Shown here piece by piece: positions 1-10,186 of a stretch of 64,000 bases of DNA; the stretch's first letter is position 1, and the number at the start of each line of letters is the position of its first letter. The position numbers and the translations under genes were made by a program. Below the pieces are notes generated by a model that was not told the origin of the DNA, did not search any database, and was given only the letters and a program-made list of their open reading frames with translations. The stretch covers positions 20,795 through 84,794 of the forward strand of contig JAFZQZ010000081.1 of assembly GCA_017620135.1 (NCBI GenBank), in the 5' to 3' direction. Source of the DNA: Bacillota bacterium. GTDB lineage: Bacteria > Bacillota > Clostridia > Lachnospirales > Bianqueaceae.

Positions 1-1037
1 TCCGTGGTGAAATGGCTCGTGGAGATCCCGAGAAGACGGACCGGGCGGGTGAGCGGCGCCTGAAGAAGGAGGCTTTCCGCTTCCCGGTACAAATCACCGG
101 CGGAGGAGACCGGAGAGGAAAGCGTGCGGGAACGGGTATGAAGGGACAGATCATTGTACTTGATCTTGAGGGTAACGGTCTGCGCGTAGAATCCGGGTTT
201 TTTCAGATGCATACTGACAGACCGCGCCAGCAGCTTGAGGGTACTTTTCATTTCTTCCGGATCCGTCATGTCCCGCTGATACGTGGTTTCTTTCCCGATG
301 GATTTGGCTTCTCCCTCGCCAAGGCGGCTGACATGGTCGGATCCGATCCCGCGGGCGGCATAGTACAGATCGTGACCATTTTCACCAAGCAGTGAAACGA
401 GTTTGTCTTCCTTCCAGCCAAGCAGATCACGGATGGTATGGATCCCGTACCCGGCCAGTCTTTCAGCACCTTTACCGCCGACGCCGGGAAGTACACGTAC
501 GGGACGCTCGGCCATATATGTCTGAAAGTGCTCCGGGCTTTCGAAGATGAAAAAGCCGTTCGGTTTCTTTTCCTCACTGCCGAGTTTGGCTGTCATTTTA
601 TTATATCCTATTCCGACGGAGCAGGTCAGACCCGTTGTGTCAAGCACACGCTGCTTGATCTCATGACCGATATGAACGGGATCCCCGAAAAGCCTGGTAG
701 ATCCGGTAATATCGAGATACCCTTCATCCAGCGCGACAAATTCGATCTGGTCGGTATAGGAGAGGAGGATCTCATGGACCTGATCCGAGACTTCGTGGTA
801 ACGATGATAGTGTCCGTGCATATAGATGCCGTTCGGACATAACCGGTAGGCTTCCTTGATGCTCATGCCGCTTCGAACACCGTAAGGTCTGGCTTCATAG
901 GAGCAGGTGGATACCACGCCGCGTTCGGACGGAAGCGCGCCGATGATCAGAGGCTTTCCCGCCAGAGAAGGATCGTCATGAACTTCCACGGAAGCATAGA
1001 ACGCGTCCATGTCCATGTGCAGAATGATACGGCCCAT
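1..1037 (-). CDS. dinB: DNA polymerase IV (Y-family), 3' end outside window
   Basis: Translesion DNA polymerase that copies past damaged bases and makes untargeted mutations. The start at 1037 is preceded by a GGAGGG ribosome site on the minus strand. The N-terminus carries the Y-family palm motif MDMDAFYASVE (residues about 8-18, first catalytic Asp). Near residue 105 lies ALDEGYLDIT, matching the second catalytic Asp-Glu pair. A helix-hairpin-helix-like stretch (LPGVGGKGAERLAGYGI) follows, then a little-finger region. About 345 codons are present; the family is usually 350-420 residues, so only the C-terminal tail should be missing. It is divergent from rpsO. No Bacillus-type LexA box (CGAAC-N4-GTTCG) is visible upstream. 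Confidence 0.93.
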   Translation of the reverse strand, partial: MGRIILHMDMDAFYASVEVHDDPSLAGKPLIIGALPSERGVVSTCSYEARPYGVRSGMSIKEAYRLCPNGIYMHGHYHRYHEVSDQVHEILLSYTDQIEFVALDEGYLDITGSTRLFGDPVHIGHEIKQRVLDTTGLTCSVGIGYNKMTAKLGSEEKKPNGFFIFESPEHFQTYMAERPVRVLPGVGGKGAERLAGYGIHTIRDLLGWKEDKLVSLLGENGHDLYYAARGIGSDHVSRLGEGEAKSIGKETTYQRDMTDPEEMKSTLKLLARSVSMHLKKPGFYAQTVTLKIKYNDLSLHTRSRTLSSPVSSAGDLYREAESLLLQAPLTRPVRLLGISTSHFTT

Positions 1038-1072
1038 TTTCTTCCCTCCTTCCCTCAGAATTAACCATAAAT

Positions 1073-1078
1073 ATTATA
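1073..1078 (-). promoter_or_regulatory. possible -10 element of dinB
   Basis: The minus strand reads TATAAT here, about 36 bp before the dinB start. No good -35 box lies 16-18 bp upstream, so this is only a weak promoter call. Confidence 0.3.
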
Positions 1079-1089
1079 CACGAAAGTTC

Positions 1090-1118
1090 TTTACAAGGCT
1101 ATATAAAAGTGATATAAT
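1090..1118 (+). promoter_or_regulatory. sigma-A promoter of rpsO
   Basis: TTTACA (1090-1095), a 17 bp spacer and TATAAT (1113-1118). Transcription should start near 1125, leaving a leader of about 90 nt before rpsO. Confidence 0.8.
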
Positions 1119-1120
1119 AT

Positions 1121-1206
1121 CGTTTCGTGAAACGAACTGCGGCTGAGTATGCGGATACTCCGACCCTACCTCAGCTGTCAGCAATTCTAATTATTTTTTA
1201 TGGAGG
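1121..1206 (+). promoter_or_regulatory. structured rpsO leader, candidate S15 autoregulatory element
   Basis: The leader holds a short hairpin CGTTTC-GT-GAAACG (1121-1134). It then has two competing stems: GAGTAT/ATACTC with loop GCGG (1145-1160), and GCTGAG/CTCAGC (1142-1147 with 1170-1175). Both need GAG 1145-1147, so they exclude each other in full length. The ribosome site GGAGG is at 1202-1206. S15 is known to repress its own mRNA through leader structures that differ between bacterial groups; assigning that role here is inference. Confidence 0.5.
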
Positions 1207-1215
1207 TTTTTTACC

Positions 1216-1479
1216 ATGACCAAGGAAAGAAAACAGGAAATCATCAAGTCCTTCGGACGCACCGAGCAGGATACCGGATCTCCGGAAGTGCAGATCGCTC
1301 TTCTGACTGAGCGTATCAACCACCTGACCGAGCATCTGAAATCCCATCAGAAAGATCATCACAGCCGCCGCGGTATGTTAATGCTGATCGGCCGCCGCAG
1401 AGGTCTTCTGAACTACCTGAAGGCACAGGATATTGATGCTTACCGTGCTCTGATCGAAAAACTTGGAATCAGAAGATAA
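1216..1479 (+). CDS. rpsO: 30S ribosomal protein S15
   Basis: Primary 16S rRNA-binding protein that binds the central domain of the 30S subunit. At 87 residues it is close to the usual 88-89. It shows the family signature region: [20 protein letters not shown] in the middle, then the [20 protein letters not shown] helix. The ATG follows GGAGG at 1202-1206. It sits just upstream of pnp, the order found in many bacteria including E. coli and Bacillus. A terminator separates the two genes. Confidence 0.98.
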   Translation: MTKERKQEIIKSFGRTEQDTGSPEVQIALLTERINHLTEHLKSHQKDHHSRRGMLMLIGRRRGLLNYLKAQDIDAYRALIEKLGIRR

Positions 1480-1480
1480 G

Positions 1481-1526
1481 ACAAAAACAGGTTGTAAATC
1501 TCCCCGCGGGATTTACAACTTTTTGT
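1481..1526 (+). terminator. intrinsic terminator after rpsO
   Basis: A 10 bp perfect stem GTTGTAAATC/GATTTACAAC (1491-1500 with 1510-1519), flanked by ACAAAAA on the left and TTTTTGT on the right. It could act in both orientations. It probably lets only part of the rpsO transcripts reach pnp. Confidence 0.85.
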
Positions 1527-1532
1527 CGTAGG

Positions 1533-1551
1533 AGACGGGATATGCCCGTCT
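1533..1551 (+). promoter_or_regulatory. hairpin in the pnp leader
   Basis: Stem AGACGGG/CCCGTCT (1533-1539 with 1545-1551) with a 5 nt loop, between the rpsO terminator and the pnp ribosome site. In E. coli the rpsO-pnp spacer holds an RNase III-processed hairpin used in pnp autocontrol. A similar role here is inference. Confidence 0.4.
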
Positions 1552-1584
1552 GGTATGTACGCAACGATAAAAGGAGGATTGTTA

Positions 1585-3759
1585 ATGTCACAGATTTTTG
1601 AAATGGAGCTTGCCGGCCGCAAACTCCGTGCAGAAGTGGGCAAAGTGGCCGAGCAGGCCAGCGGTGCTGTCTGGCTTTCCTATGGAGATACGACCATCAT
1701 TTCCACCGCTACCCATTCCGAAAAGCCCAGAGAAGGGATCGATTTCTTCCCTCTCTCGGTCGATTATGAAGAAAAAATGTATTCCGTGGGCAAGATCCCC
1801 GGAGGTTTCCTGAAAAGAGAAGGCCGTCCCAGTGAGAACGCCGTGCTGACCGCGCGATGCATCGATCGTCCGATGCGTCCTCTTTTCCCCAAGGATTACC
1901 GCAATGATGTCACGCTGGTCAATACCGTTCTGTCTGTTGACCAGGACTGCCAGCCCGAGATCCTGGCGATGCTTGGATCTTCCATCGCTGTTTCCATTTC
2001 CGATATTCCGTTCTACGGACCTGTCGGCGCTGTTTCTGTCGGTCTGGTCGACGGCGAATTCGTCATCAATCCGACGAGCGCGCAGAGAAAAGTCTCCGAT
2101 CTGGATCTGACCGTCGCTTCCACGGCTGAAAAGGTCTGTATGATCGAAGCCGGCGCCAATGAGGTACCGGAAGATAAAATGCTGGAAGCCATCTTCCTTG
2201 GCCATGAAGTCAACCAGAAGATCGTTTCCTTTATAAATGAGATCGTAGCGGCCTGCGGAAAACCCAAACACGCCTATGAAGAGCAGATCGTTCCCGAGGA
2301 AGTCTTCGAAGCGCTGAAGAAAGTCTGCCAGCCCGAAGAGATGGAAAAGGCTGTCTTCACCGACGACAAGATGGTCCGTGACGAGCGCATCAGCAAGATC
2401 ACGGCTGATTTCGAAGCTTATCTGGATACGCTTCCCGAGGAAGACAAAGAGAGAATGCTTCCCTATGTCGGAGAAGGCGTTTATCAGTATCAGAAAAAGA
2501 CCGTCCGCAAGATGATCAAGGTCGACGGCAAACGTCCTGACGGACGCGCGATGGACGAGATCCGTCCGCTGTCCGCGGAAGTGGATCTGGTGCCCAGAGT
2601 TCATGGTTCCGGTCTGTTCAAGAGAGGACAGACGCAGGTCCTGAATATCGTCACTTTAGGCGCGCTGTCCGATCGTCAGATCCTGGACAGCCTGGACGAG
2701 AATGTCGATTCCAAACGCTACATCCATCAGTACAACATGCCTTCCTATTCTGTAGGAGAGACCAAACCCAGCCGCAGTCCCGGACGTCGTGAGATCGGTC
2801 ATGGCGCGCTGGCAGAGCGTGCGCTGGTCCCGGTCCTTCCTTCCGAGGAAGATTTCCCCTATGCGATCCGTTCCGTCTCGGAAGTCCTTTCTTCCAACGG
2901 TTCGACCTCTCAGGGTTCCATCTGCGCCAGTTCCCTGGCCCTGATGGCCGCCGGCGTTCCGATCAAGAGCGCTGTTGCCGGTATTTCCTGCGGTCTTGTG
3001 ACCGGTGAGACGGAAGATGATTTCGTCCTGCTGACGGATATCCAGGGTCTGGAAGATTTCTTCGGTGACATGGACTTTAAGGTAGCCGGTACCCATAAAG
3101 GTATCACTGCGATCCAGATGGATATCAAGGTGAAAGGTCTGACGCCCGCGATCATTCGCGGAGCGATCGCCCGCACGAAAGAAGCCCGTACCTATATCCT
3201 GGATGAAGTCATGGCGCCTGTCATCAGCGCGCCGAGAGAGCATCTTAGCGAGTACGCGCCAAAGATCTACAACACCAAGATCAGCGTTTCCAAGATCGGT
3301 GAAGTGGTCGGGCCGAAGGGTAAGACCATCAACAAGATCATCGCCGAGACAGGTGTTCAGATCGATATCGAAGAGGATGGCTCCGTTTATGTTCTTGGTA
3401 CCGATGAGGCGATGTGCCTGAAGGCGATCCGCACCATCGAGACCATCGCGAAAGAGATCGAGATCGATGAAGTCTACAACGCGACTGTCGTTCGTCTGGC
3501 CAAGTTCGGCGCCTTCGTGGAACTGCTTCCCGGCAAGGACGCGCTGCTGCATCTTTCCGAGATCAGCTATGAATATGTGAAGGAAGTGGAAGATGTCCTT
3601 CACATTGGCGATGAGATCATGGTCAAGGTCATCGGGATCGATGACCAGGGTAAGGTCAAGGTTTCCAGAAAAGCCCTGCTGCCGCCCCCCGAGGGACGTT
3701 CGGAGCGGAGTGGTGACCGTAATTCCGACCGCCGCGGCGACCGGAGAGACCGTCACTGA
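1585..3759 (+). CDS. pnp: polyribonucleotide nucleotidyltransferase (PNPase)
   Basis: Phosphorolytic 3'-5' exoribonuclease, normally a trimer, that releases nucleoside diphosphates during RNA decay. The ATG at 1585 is chosen over an in-frame upstream ATG at 1555 because AAGGAGG lies at 1571-1577. That gives 724 residues, normal for the family. Domain order: RNase PH-like domain 1 (about 10-140), a helical linker, RNase PH-like domain 2 from about 313 (KRPDGRAMDEIRPL), a KH domain near 567 (GEVVGPKGKTINKI) and an S1 domain from about 626. The C-terminal tail is rich in Arg, Asp and Ser, as is common in RNA-binding tails. Confidence 0.98.
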   Translation: MSQIFEMELAGRKLRAEVGKVAEQASGAVWLSYGDTTIISTATHSEKPREGIDFFPLSVDYEEKMYSVGKIPGGFLKREGRPSENAVLTARCIDRPMRPLFPKDYRNDVTLVNTVLSVDQDCQPEILAMLGSSIAVSISDIPFYGPVGAVSVGLVDGEFVINPTSAQRKVSDLDLTVASTAEKVCMIEAGANEVPEDKMLEAIFLGHEVNQKIVSFINEIVAACGKPKHAYEEQIVPEEVFEALKKVCQPEEMEKAVFTDDKMVRDERISKITADFEAYLDTLPEEDKERMLPYVGEGVYQYQKKTVRKMIKVDGKRPDGRAMDEIRPLSAEVDLVPRVHGSGLFKRGQTQVLNIVTLGALSDRQILDSLDENVDSKRYIHQYNMPSYSVGETKPSRSPGRREIGHGALAERALVPVLPSEEDFPYAIRSVSEVLSSNGSTSQGSICASSLALMAAGVPIKSAVAGISCGLVTGETEDDFVLLTDIQGLEDFFGDMDFKVAGTHKGITAIQMDIKVKGLTPAIIRGAIARTKEARTYILDEVMAPVISAPREHLSEYAPKIYNTKISVSKIGEVVGPKGKTINKIIAETGVQIDIEEDGSVYVLGTDEAMCLKAIRTIETIAKEIEIDEVYNATVVRLAKFGAFVELLPGKDALLHLSEISYEYVKEVEDVLHIGDEIMVKVIGIDDQGKVKVSRKALLPPPEGRSERSGDRNSDRRGDRRDRH

Positions 3760-3783
3760 TCCTCGTTATTTTCCTTAGATTTT

Positions 3784-3818
3784 AAGAGGCTGTTTTTGCG
3801 AAAAGACAGCCTCTTTTC
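3784..3818 (+). terminator. intrinsic terminator after pnp
   Basis: Stem AAGAGGCTGT/ACAGCCTCTT (3784-3793 with 3806-3815), whose final T residues run into TT. Confidence 0.8.
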
Positions 3819-3819
3819 A

Positions 3820-3848
3820 TTTACAAAAAGAGTGTTTTATGGTATAAT
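3820..3848 (+). promoter_or_regulatory. sigma-A promoter of the uppP-recA operon
   Basis: TTTACA (3820-3825), a 17 bp spacer and TATAAT (3843-3848), immediately after the pnp terminator. Its hexamers are identical to those of the rpsO promoter. Confidence 0.8.
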
Positions 3849-3887
3849 CATAATTCGGGATTCTATTTATTTATCAGGAGTTATGAC

Positions 3888-4727
3888 ATGAATTTTTGGC
3901 AAGCGATTCTGATGGGGATCATTCAGGGACTGACAGAGTTCCTGCCGGTCTCCAGTTCCGGACATCTGGTCATGGGAAAAGTCTTTTTTGGAATGAATAT
4001 CGATACGTCCGCCCTGTTTGAAGCCCTGTTGCATGTAGGGACCTTAGGCGCTGTTTTCGTGTATTTCTGGAAAGACGTCAAGATGCTGGTGATCGAAGCC
4101 CTGAAGCTGATCAGGGATGTGGTACTTCTGATCTTCAAAAAGAAAGCCTGGGAAGACTACCCGCAGCGCCGAATGGTACTTTTTATCCTAATCTCGAGTA
4201 TTCCTACCGCTATTATCGGTCTCCTGGTCGAGAAATATCTGGAAGATCTTTTCTTCAGCTCGGTGATCGCAGTGGGATGCGCGCTGATCGTGACCGGCCT
4301 GATCCTTTTCAGCCTGAAAAAGATCCCTGCGGGGAAAAAAGATCTTTCCAAAATGAAATATAAAGATTCGATCTTTATCGGGATCGCGCAGGGTATCGCG
4401 ACACTTCCGGGCATCTCCCGCTCCGGGACGACCGTTACGGCAGGCGTATTCTGCGGACTGGAAAAGGATTTTGCTTTCCGCTATTCCTTCCTGGTGGGGA
4501 TCCCCGCGATCCTTGGTTCCGCTTTGTTGAAAGTACTGAAGATCTCGTCTTCCGACCTTTCCAACATGGGATACTACGCGGCCGGTATGGTGGTGGCCTT
4601 CGCGCTTGGCATGGTCACGGTCCACTGGATCGGCAAGCTTCTGAAAAAAGATAAGCTTCATTATTTTGGTTATTACTGTGCGGTGGTAGGTGTAGCTGCC
4701 ATTATCGCCGGAATTTTCATGCATTAA
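3888..4727 (+). CDS. uppP: undecaprenyl-diphosphatase
   Basis: Integral membrane phosphatase that regenerates undecaprenyl phosphate, the lipid carrier for peptidoglycan and other wall polymers, and gives bacitracin tolerance. The 279-residue length fits the BacA/UppP family. It has the paired signatures EFLPVSSSGHLV (residues 17-28) and PGISRSGTTV (about 174-183), with several hydrophobic spans between and after them. The ATG follows CAGGAG. It is the first gene of a long operon that ends with recA. Confidence 0.97.
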   Translation: MNFWQAILMGIIQGLTEFLPVSSSGHLVMGKVFFGMNIDTSALFEALLHVGTLGAVFVYFWKDVKMLVIEALKLIRDVVLLIFKKKAWEDYPQRRMVLFILISSIPTAIIGLLVEKYLEDLFFSSVIAVGCALIVTGLILFSLKKIPAGKKDLSKMKYKDSIFIGIAQGIATLPGISRSGTTVTAGVFCGLEKDFAFRYSFLVGIPAILGSALLKVLKISSSDLSNMGYYAAGMVVAFALGMVTVHWIGKLLKKDKLHYFGYYCAVVGVAAIIAGIFMH

Positions 4728-4749
4728 GAAAAGTATGTAGGGGGCAGAG

Positions 4750-7629
4750 GTGAGTTCAACCAAGAAAAAAACAACTGCGCGTTCATCGGGGCAAAGAAAG
4801 AAAACGACCCGGTCGCGCAGCACTTCCAGAAGCCGGACTTCTTCAAAACAAAGTCCGGTGAACGCCAAACTGAAACTGGAGATCATCGACTGGCTGATCG
4901 TGCTGGTGGTCCTTCTTTTGACCCTTGGGATCTTTTTAAAGGATTCTCTGGGTCTGATCGGACTTGGCATCAACCGTTTCTTTGTCGGACTGTTCGGTTT
5001 CAGTGCTTATCCTCTCGCGGTCCTGGCGTTGTTCGCATCGCTTCTTAACCTGTTTGGCCGCTTGAACCGGTCTGTTTTTCTGAAGGTTTTTGCCGGTTTT
5101 GGGGCACTGGTCCTTCTTTCATCCCTTCTTCACGTGACGAATGGGAGCGGCCTGAATACCATAAAACTAATGTATACAGGCGCCACGATCCGGACAGGCG
5201 GCCTCGTCGGAGGCCTGATCGGCGGAAGCCTCGCCAAGGCGATCGGCAAGACCGGTACCATCATTGTGATGATCTTCCTGATCCTGATCATTCTGATCGT
5301 CATGACAGAACGTTCCCTGGTGGACGGAATGATGGTCGCGGGCCGCAAGACAAAGGAAACGACGAGCAAGCTGGCAGCGGAACAGAGACAGAGAGCGAGA
5401 GAACGCGAACTGCGCAGGGAAGAACTTCTCGCGGAAAAGGAAAAACGTCTCGCCCAGGAGCAGCAGATGCGACAGCTGACGCTGGATGATACCAAACCGA
5501 TGACGGCAGGCAATACTTCTTCAAAAACACCGGTATTCAGGCAGCCGGAAGAAAAGCCTGCGGAGAAAAAAGAATCCTCTCACGGTTTCCGGTTCCTTTC
5601 CGCGCTCAAGGAAGAGAAGACAGTTCAGAAAAAGGAAGCGCAGACCACGAAAAAACCGGTACTGTATCATGACGGACCGGTAGATATCCCGCTGATCTCC
5701 CATGATCAGTATCTGGAAAGAAAACAAAGAGAACAGGCGCAGGCGGAAAAACAGAAACGAGCCGCATATCAGGATCCCTATGATAACGCGCTGTTCCAGA
5801 CCGATCAGCCCAGGGGCTTTATGAGCACTCAGCCCGGTAAAGAGAAACCGGCTGCGAATGAATTGAAGACGGCTGCTGTCGTAAAGACCGGACCGGTGTT
5901 ACAGGCGGCAGAGCCGGCGGATAGATCGGCGGAGCCGATGGCAGAAGATACGTTTGGAGCTCCTGTGGAAGCATCCCCGGTCACAGTGAATACCACTGCA
6001 CAGGTGGAAGAACCCGCGGAAACGCGTCCGTTTGATCCGGATGGTGTTTCGACAGAGAAAGTTTTCTCACAGGAAGAATTCCCGGACGGATATACAGACA
6101 GACAGGAAACCGCGAAGAAAGCGGGGCTTACCGATACGAAGATGCCGGCGGAGAAACCGGTGGGACCTACCGGCGTATATCATTTTCCACCCATCGACCT
6201 TCTGAAACTGGGACCCGGTGTGGAATCACAGGAAGTCAGCCGGGATGAGCTGATCGAATCCGCGCGCAATCTGGAAGAAGTGCTGGCGATCTACGGTGTG
6301 GAAGCCAAAGTCATTCAGGTAAACCGCGGTCCCGCTGTGACACGGTATGAACTGCAGCCGAAACTCGGGACCAGTGTAAAGAAGATCACGGGTCTGGACG
6401 GCGATATCGCGATGGCGCTTGCCGTGACCAGCATCCATATCGAAGCGCCGATCCCGGGCAAGAGCGCGGTGGGTATCGAAGTGCCCAATAAAGATACCAC
6501 GATGGTGACCCTGCGGGAAGTCATCGATTCCGACGTCTTCCGCAAATCTTCCTCCAAGCTGACATTCTCCCTGGGTAAAGACATCGACGGTGATGTAAGA
6601 GTGGCGGATATCGCCAAAATGCCTCATATGCTGATCGCCGGCGCGACCGGTTCCGGTAAGAGCGTATGCATCAACTCGCTGATCATGTCTCTGATATATA
6701 AGGCCCATCCGGATGATGTGAAGATGATCCTGATCGACCCGAAAGTCGTGGAACTGCAGGTCTATAACGGGATCCCGCATCTGCTTCTGCCGGTCGTGAA
6801 CGATCCCAAACAGGCTTCCGCGACACTGAACTGGGCCGTCCAGGAGATGACCAGACGATATAAAAAGTTCGCAGAATTCAATGTTCGCGATATCCGCGGA
6901 TTCAACGACGCGATCGAACGAGGTTCGCTTGGTGAGGATGCGGAGAACGAACGGAAGATGCCGCAGATCGTGATCATCATCGATGAGCTGGCTGACCTTA
7001 TGATGGTAGCTTCCAAAGAAGTGGAAACTTCCATCTGCCGGCTGGCTCAGATGGCACGTGCCGCCGGCATGCATCTGGTGATCGCTACCCAGCGGCCATC
7101 CGTCGATGTGATCACCGGTCTGATCAAGGCCAATATTCCATCCCGGATCGCGTTTGCTGTTTCTTCCGGCGTCGACTCCAAGACGATCCTGGACGGAGTC
7201 GGAGCGGAAAAACTGCTCGGCAAGGGCGACATGCTTTACGCGCCGATCGGCGCGAGCCGGCCGGTCCGTATCCAGGGCACCTTCGTTTCCGATCAGGAAG
7301 TGGAGAATGTCGTTGAGTTCGTAAAGAAAAACGGTACCGGTGTGTATGATACGGATCTTTCCGATATGTTAAAGTCCGGATCAGCCGGCCAGGAAACGGG
7401 AGGCATCGAAGACGAGATCGATGAGTATCTCGAAGAAGCGGTACGTCTCGTCGTTGAAAAACAAAAAGCGAGCATCAGCATGATGCAGCGCGCATTTCGC
7501 ATCGGATTTAACCGTGCAGCCAGACTGATGGACGCTCTGGAACGGCGCGGCGTCGTAGGTCCGGACGAAGGAAGTAAGCCTCGTCAGGTGCTGATGACAA
7601 AAGAAGAATGGGAAAATGAGGTAACTTAA
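4750..7629 (+). CDS. ftsK: DNA translocase FtsK/SpoIIIE
   Basis: Septum-anchored ATP-driven DNA pump that clears chromosomal DNA from the division site, or into the prespore in spore formers. It starts at GTG 4750 after a GGGGG-rich ribosome site. At 959 residues it is at the long end for clostridial members. A basic N-terminus precedes about four membrane spans (residues roughly 40-190). A long, low-complexity linker rich in Glu, Gln, Lys and Pro extends to about 470. The motor follows, with Walker A GATGSGKS near 631 and Walker [13 protein letters not shown] near 740. A winged-helix gamma domain closes it ([21 protein letters not shown] cut at residue level). FtsK and SpoIIIE cannot be told apart from sequence here. 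Confidence 0.96.
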   Translation: MSSTKKKTTARSSGQRKKTTRSRSTSRSRTSSKQSPVNAKLKLEIIDWLIVLVVLLLTLGIFLKDSLGLIGLGINRFFVGLFGFSAYPLAVLALFASLLNLFGRLNRSVFLKVFAGFGALVLLSSLLHVTNGSGLNTIKLMYTGATIRTGGLVGGLIGGSLAKAIGKTGTIIVMIFLILIILIVMTERSLVDGMMVAGRKTKETTSKLAAEQRQRARERELRREELLAEKEKRLAQEQQMRQLTLDDTKPMTAGNTSSKTPVFRQPEEKPAEKKESSHGFRFLSALKEEKTVQKKEAQTTKKPVLYHDGPVDIPLISHDQYLERKQREQAQAEKQKRAAYQDPYDNALFQTDQPRGFMSTQPGKEKPAANELKTAAVVKTGPVLQAAEPADRSAEPMAEDTFGAPVEASPVTVNTTAQVEEPAETRPFDPDGVSTEKVFSQEEFPDGYTDRQETAKKAGLTDTKMPAEKPVGPTGVYHFPPIDLLKLGPGVESQEVSRDELIESARNLEEVLAIYGVEAKVIQVNRGPAVTRYELQPKLGTSVKKITGLDGDIAMALAVTSIHIEAPIPGKSAVGIEVPNKDTTMVTLREVIDSDVFRKSSSKLTFSLGKDIDGDVRVADIAKMPHMLIAGATGSGKSVCINSLIMSLIYKAHPDDVKMILIDPKVVELQVYNGIPHLLLPVVNDPKQASATLNWAVQEMTRRYKKFAEFNVRDIRGFNDAIERGSLGEDAENERKMPQIVIIIDELADLMMVASKEVETSICRLAQMARAAGMHLVIATQRPSVDVITGLIKANIPSRIAFAVSSGVDSKTILDGVGAEKLLGKGDMLYAPIGASRPVRIQGTFVSDQEVENVVEFVKKNGTGVYDTDLSDMLKSGSAGQETGGIEDEIDEYLEEAVRLVVEKQKASISMMQRAFRIGFNRAARLMDALERRGVVGPDEGSKPRQVLMTKEEWENEVT

Positions 7630-7630
7630 A

Positions 7631-9307
7631 ATGGCGTTCAAATCGGACATCGAGATCGCCAGGGAAGCGAAGATGCTCCCTGTCACCGAAATCGCGAAGG
7701 ATTTGGGGATCGACGAAGAAGATCTTGACTGTTACGGACGTTATAAAGCAAAACTGAATGCCGGTCTTTGGGAAAAGATCAAAAACAAAGAAGACGGCAA
7801 ACTGATTCTAGTCACCGCGATCAATCCGACTCCCGCGGGAGAAGGAAAGACGACGACCTGTGTCGGACTGGGAGAAGCGATGGGTAAACTTGGCAAGAAA
7901 GCGATCATCACGCTTCGCGAACCATCGCTGGGTCCCTGTATGGGCGTCAAAGGCGGTGCGGCCGGCGGCGGATACGCGCAGGTCGTTCCGATGGAAGATA
8001 TCAATCTTCATTTCACGGGAGATCTTCACGCGATCTCCACGGCTCATAACCTGCTGGCGGCGATGATCGACAATCATTTGCAGCAGGGGAATGACCTGGG
8101 GATCGATCCCAGAACGATCACCTGGAAACGCGTCGTTGACCTGAATGACCGATCGCTTCGTCAGGTCATCGTAGGTCTGGGCGGGAAAAGCCAGGGCGTT
8201 CCGAGAGAGAGCGGCTATATGATCACCGTTGCCTCGGAGGTCATGGCGATCCTTTGCCTTTCGAAAGATCTGATGGATCTGAAAGAAAGGATCAGCCGGA
8301 TCCTGATCGGTTATACCTATCAGGGGAAACCGGTATTTGCCGGTGATCTGAAAGCGCAGGGCGCGATGACCGCTCTGCTTAAAGACGCGTTTAATCCGAA
8401 TCTGGTCCAGACACTGGAAAACACACCGGCTATCATTCATGGCGGACCTTTCGCCAATATCGCGCATGGATGCAACAGTCTGAGAGCGACCAGGTACGCG
8501 CTCAAACTGGCGGATTATGTGATCACGGAGACCGGTTTCGGCGCCGATCTGGGTGCGGAAAAGTTCTTCGATATCAAATGCCGGCTGGGCGGACTGAAGC
8601 CCGACGCGGCGGTGCTGGTAGCGACGATCCGCGCGCTGAAATACAATGGCGGTGTGAAGAAGGAAGATACCGCGAATCCCGATCTGACGGCAGTAAAAAA
8701 GGGTATCGTCAATCTGGAAGCCCAGATACAGAACCTGCAGTTATTCGGGGTCCCGGTAGTCGTTACGCTCAATTCCTTCCTGACGGATTCGCCGGAAGAA
8801 GTTGCGTTTGTCGAAGAAAAATGCCGGCAGATGGGCTGTGAGTTCGCGCTTTCCTCTGTCTGGGAGAAAGGCGGCCAGGGAGGGATCGACCTCGCGAACG
8901 CGCTTCTTAGGACACTGGAAACGACTTTGTTCGATTATCATGTGCTTTATCCGGATGAGATGAGTCTGGAGGACAAGATCAGGACCATCGCTGAAAAAGT
9001 GTACGGAGCCGACGGCGTGATCTTTGGCCCCGGGACGAAGACGGCTCTAAAGAAGTATACGGAGCTTGGATATGGGAAGTTCCCTGTATGTATGGCCAAA
9101 ACACAGTATTCTCTTTCGGATAACCCGAAAAAACTCGGGAGACCGAAAGGATTCCAGATCACCGTTCGCCAGGTCGATGTATCGGCGGGAGCAGGTTTCA
9201 TCGTAGCGATCGCCGGTGATATCATGACGATGCCGGGACTTCCGAAAGTACCGGCCGCCGAAGCGATCGATATCGATCTGGACGGCAATATTACAGGACT
9301 TTTCTGA
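7631..9307 (+). CDS. fhs: formate-tetrahydrofolate ligase
   Basis: Makes 10-formyl-THF from formate, THF and ATP, feeding one-carbon units to purine synthesis or to the methyl branch of acetogenesis. The 558-residue length is typical. It has the P-loop [15 protein letters not shown] near residue 66 and the conserved [18 protein letters not shown] segment near 97. It starts two bases after the ftsK stop, so it is translationally close to that gene. folD follows directly, so formate is carried on toward methenyl- and methylene-THF. With RnfC at the window end this suits an anaerobic, formate-handling metabolism, but acetogenesis itself cannot be inferred. Confidence 0.97.
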   Translation: MAFKSDIEIAREAKMLPVTEIAKDLGIDEEDLDCYGRYKAKLNAGLWEKIKNKEDGKLILVTAINPTPAGEGKTTTCVGLGEAMGKLGKKAIITLREPSLGPCMGVKGGAAGGGYAQVVPMEDINLHFTGDLHAISTAHNLLAAMIDNHLQQGNDLGIDPRTITWKRVVDLNDRSLRQVIVGLGGKSQGVPRESGYMITVASEVMAILCLSKDLMDLKERISRILIGYTYQGKPVFAGDLKAQGAMTALLKDAFNPNLVQTLENTPAIIHGGPFANIAHGCNSLRATRYALKLADYVITETGFGADLGAEKFFDIKCRLGGLKPDAAVLVATIRALKYNGGVKKEDTANPDLTAVKKGIVNLEAQIQNLQLFGVPVVVTLNSFLTDSPEEVAFVEEKCRQMGCEFALSSVWEKGGQGGIDLANALLRTLETTLFDYHVLYPDEMSLEDKIRTIAEKVYGADGVIFGPGTKTALKKYTELGYGKFPVCMAKTQYSLSDNPKKLGRPKGFQITVRQVDVSAGAGFIVAIAGDIMTMPGLPKVPAAEAIDIDLDGNITGLF

Positions 9308-9325
9308 TTGTATTGAGGGGGAAAA

Positions 9326-10186
9326 ATGGAAACCAAGATCATTGATGGAAAACAGATCGCGAAAGAGATCCGGATCGAACTGAAAAAAGAAACGAAGCGT
9401 CTGATGGCGGAAGGATATCCTCAGCCCAAGCTGAGCGTCATTCTGGTCGGGAACGATCCTGCTTCTGAAACGTATGTCCGGAATAAGATCAAAGCCTGTG
9501 AAAAAGTCGGGGTGGAGTCCGAGCAGATCCTGATGGACGCGTCGGTCAGTGAAGAAGCTCTGCTTTCCGAGATCCGGCGTCTCAACGAGGATCCTTCCGT
9601 AAACGGGATCCTGGTACAGCTTCCTCTTCCCAGACATATTTCCGTGGATCGTGTGATCGAAACGATCGATCCAAAAAAAGACGTCGACGGATTCCATATC
9701 CAGAACGTCGGTTCCCTGACGGTCGGTGACGGAAAAGGCTATGTTCCCTGTACACCGGGCGGCGTGATCGAACTTTTGAAAAGATCCGATATTCCGATCG
9801 ACGGAAAACAGTGCGTCGTGGTAGGCCGTTCCAATCTGGTTGGCAAACCCGCGGCGATCCTGCTGCTTCGTGAGAACGGGACCGTGACTGTGTGCCATTC
9901 CCATACGAAAAACCTGAAAGAGATCTGTCAAAGCGCGGATATCCTGGTCGTAGCGATCGGCAAGGCGCATTTCCTTTCAGGAGAAGATATCAAGGAAGGC
10001 GCGGCAGTCATCGATGTAGGCATCAACCGGACGGAAGCCGGGCTGGTCGGTGATGTGGATACCGAAAGCTGCATGGGCATCGCCGGAGCGATCACACCGG
10101 TTCCGGGCGGGGTCGGACCTATGACGATCGCCATGCTGATGAAGAATACACTCGCGGCATACCGCGTACAGAATCACATTCAATGA
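9326..10186 (+). CDS. folD: methylenetetrahydrofolate dehydrogenase/cyclohydrolase
   Basis: Bifunctional cytosolic enzyme interconverting 5,10-methylene-, 5,10-methenyl- and 10-formyl-THF, usually with NADP. The 286-residue length is normal. It shows the catalytic Tyr50/Lys54 helix (TYVRNKIKACEKVG), the PCTPGG segment, the Rossmann-type VVVGRSNLVGKPAA motif near 172 and the C-terminal PVPGGVGPMTIAML. The ATG follows GAGGGGG. Its stop overlaps the rimO start (ATGA), so the two are probably translationally coupled. Confidence 0.97.
   Translation: METKIIDGKQIAKEIRIELKKETKRLMAEGYPQPKLSVILVGNDPASETYVRNKIKACEKVGVESEQILMDASVSEEALLSEIRRLNEDPSVNGILVQLPLPRHISVDRVIETIDPKKDVDGFHIQNVGSLTVGDGKGYVPCTPGGVIELLKRSDIPIDGKQCVVVGRSNLVGKPAAILLLRENGTVTVCHSHTKNLKEICQSADILVVAIGKAHFLSGEDIKEGAAVIDVGINRTEAGLVGDVDTESCMGIAGAITPVPGGVGPMTIAMLMKNTLAAYRVQNHIQ

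Noticed and set aside
1038..1215. LexA/SOS box between dinB and rpsO
   Set aside because: Sequences such as GAACTTTCG and CGAACTGCG have only half of the CGAAC-N4-GTTCG pattern.
1588..2604. Long minus-strand open frame opposite pnp (338 codons)
   Set aside because: Shadow frame of pnp; no ribosome site and no recognisable protein.
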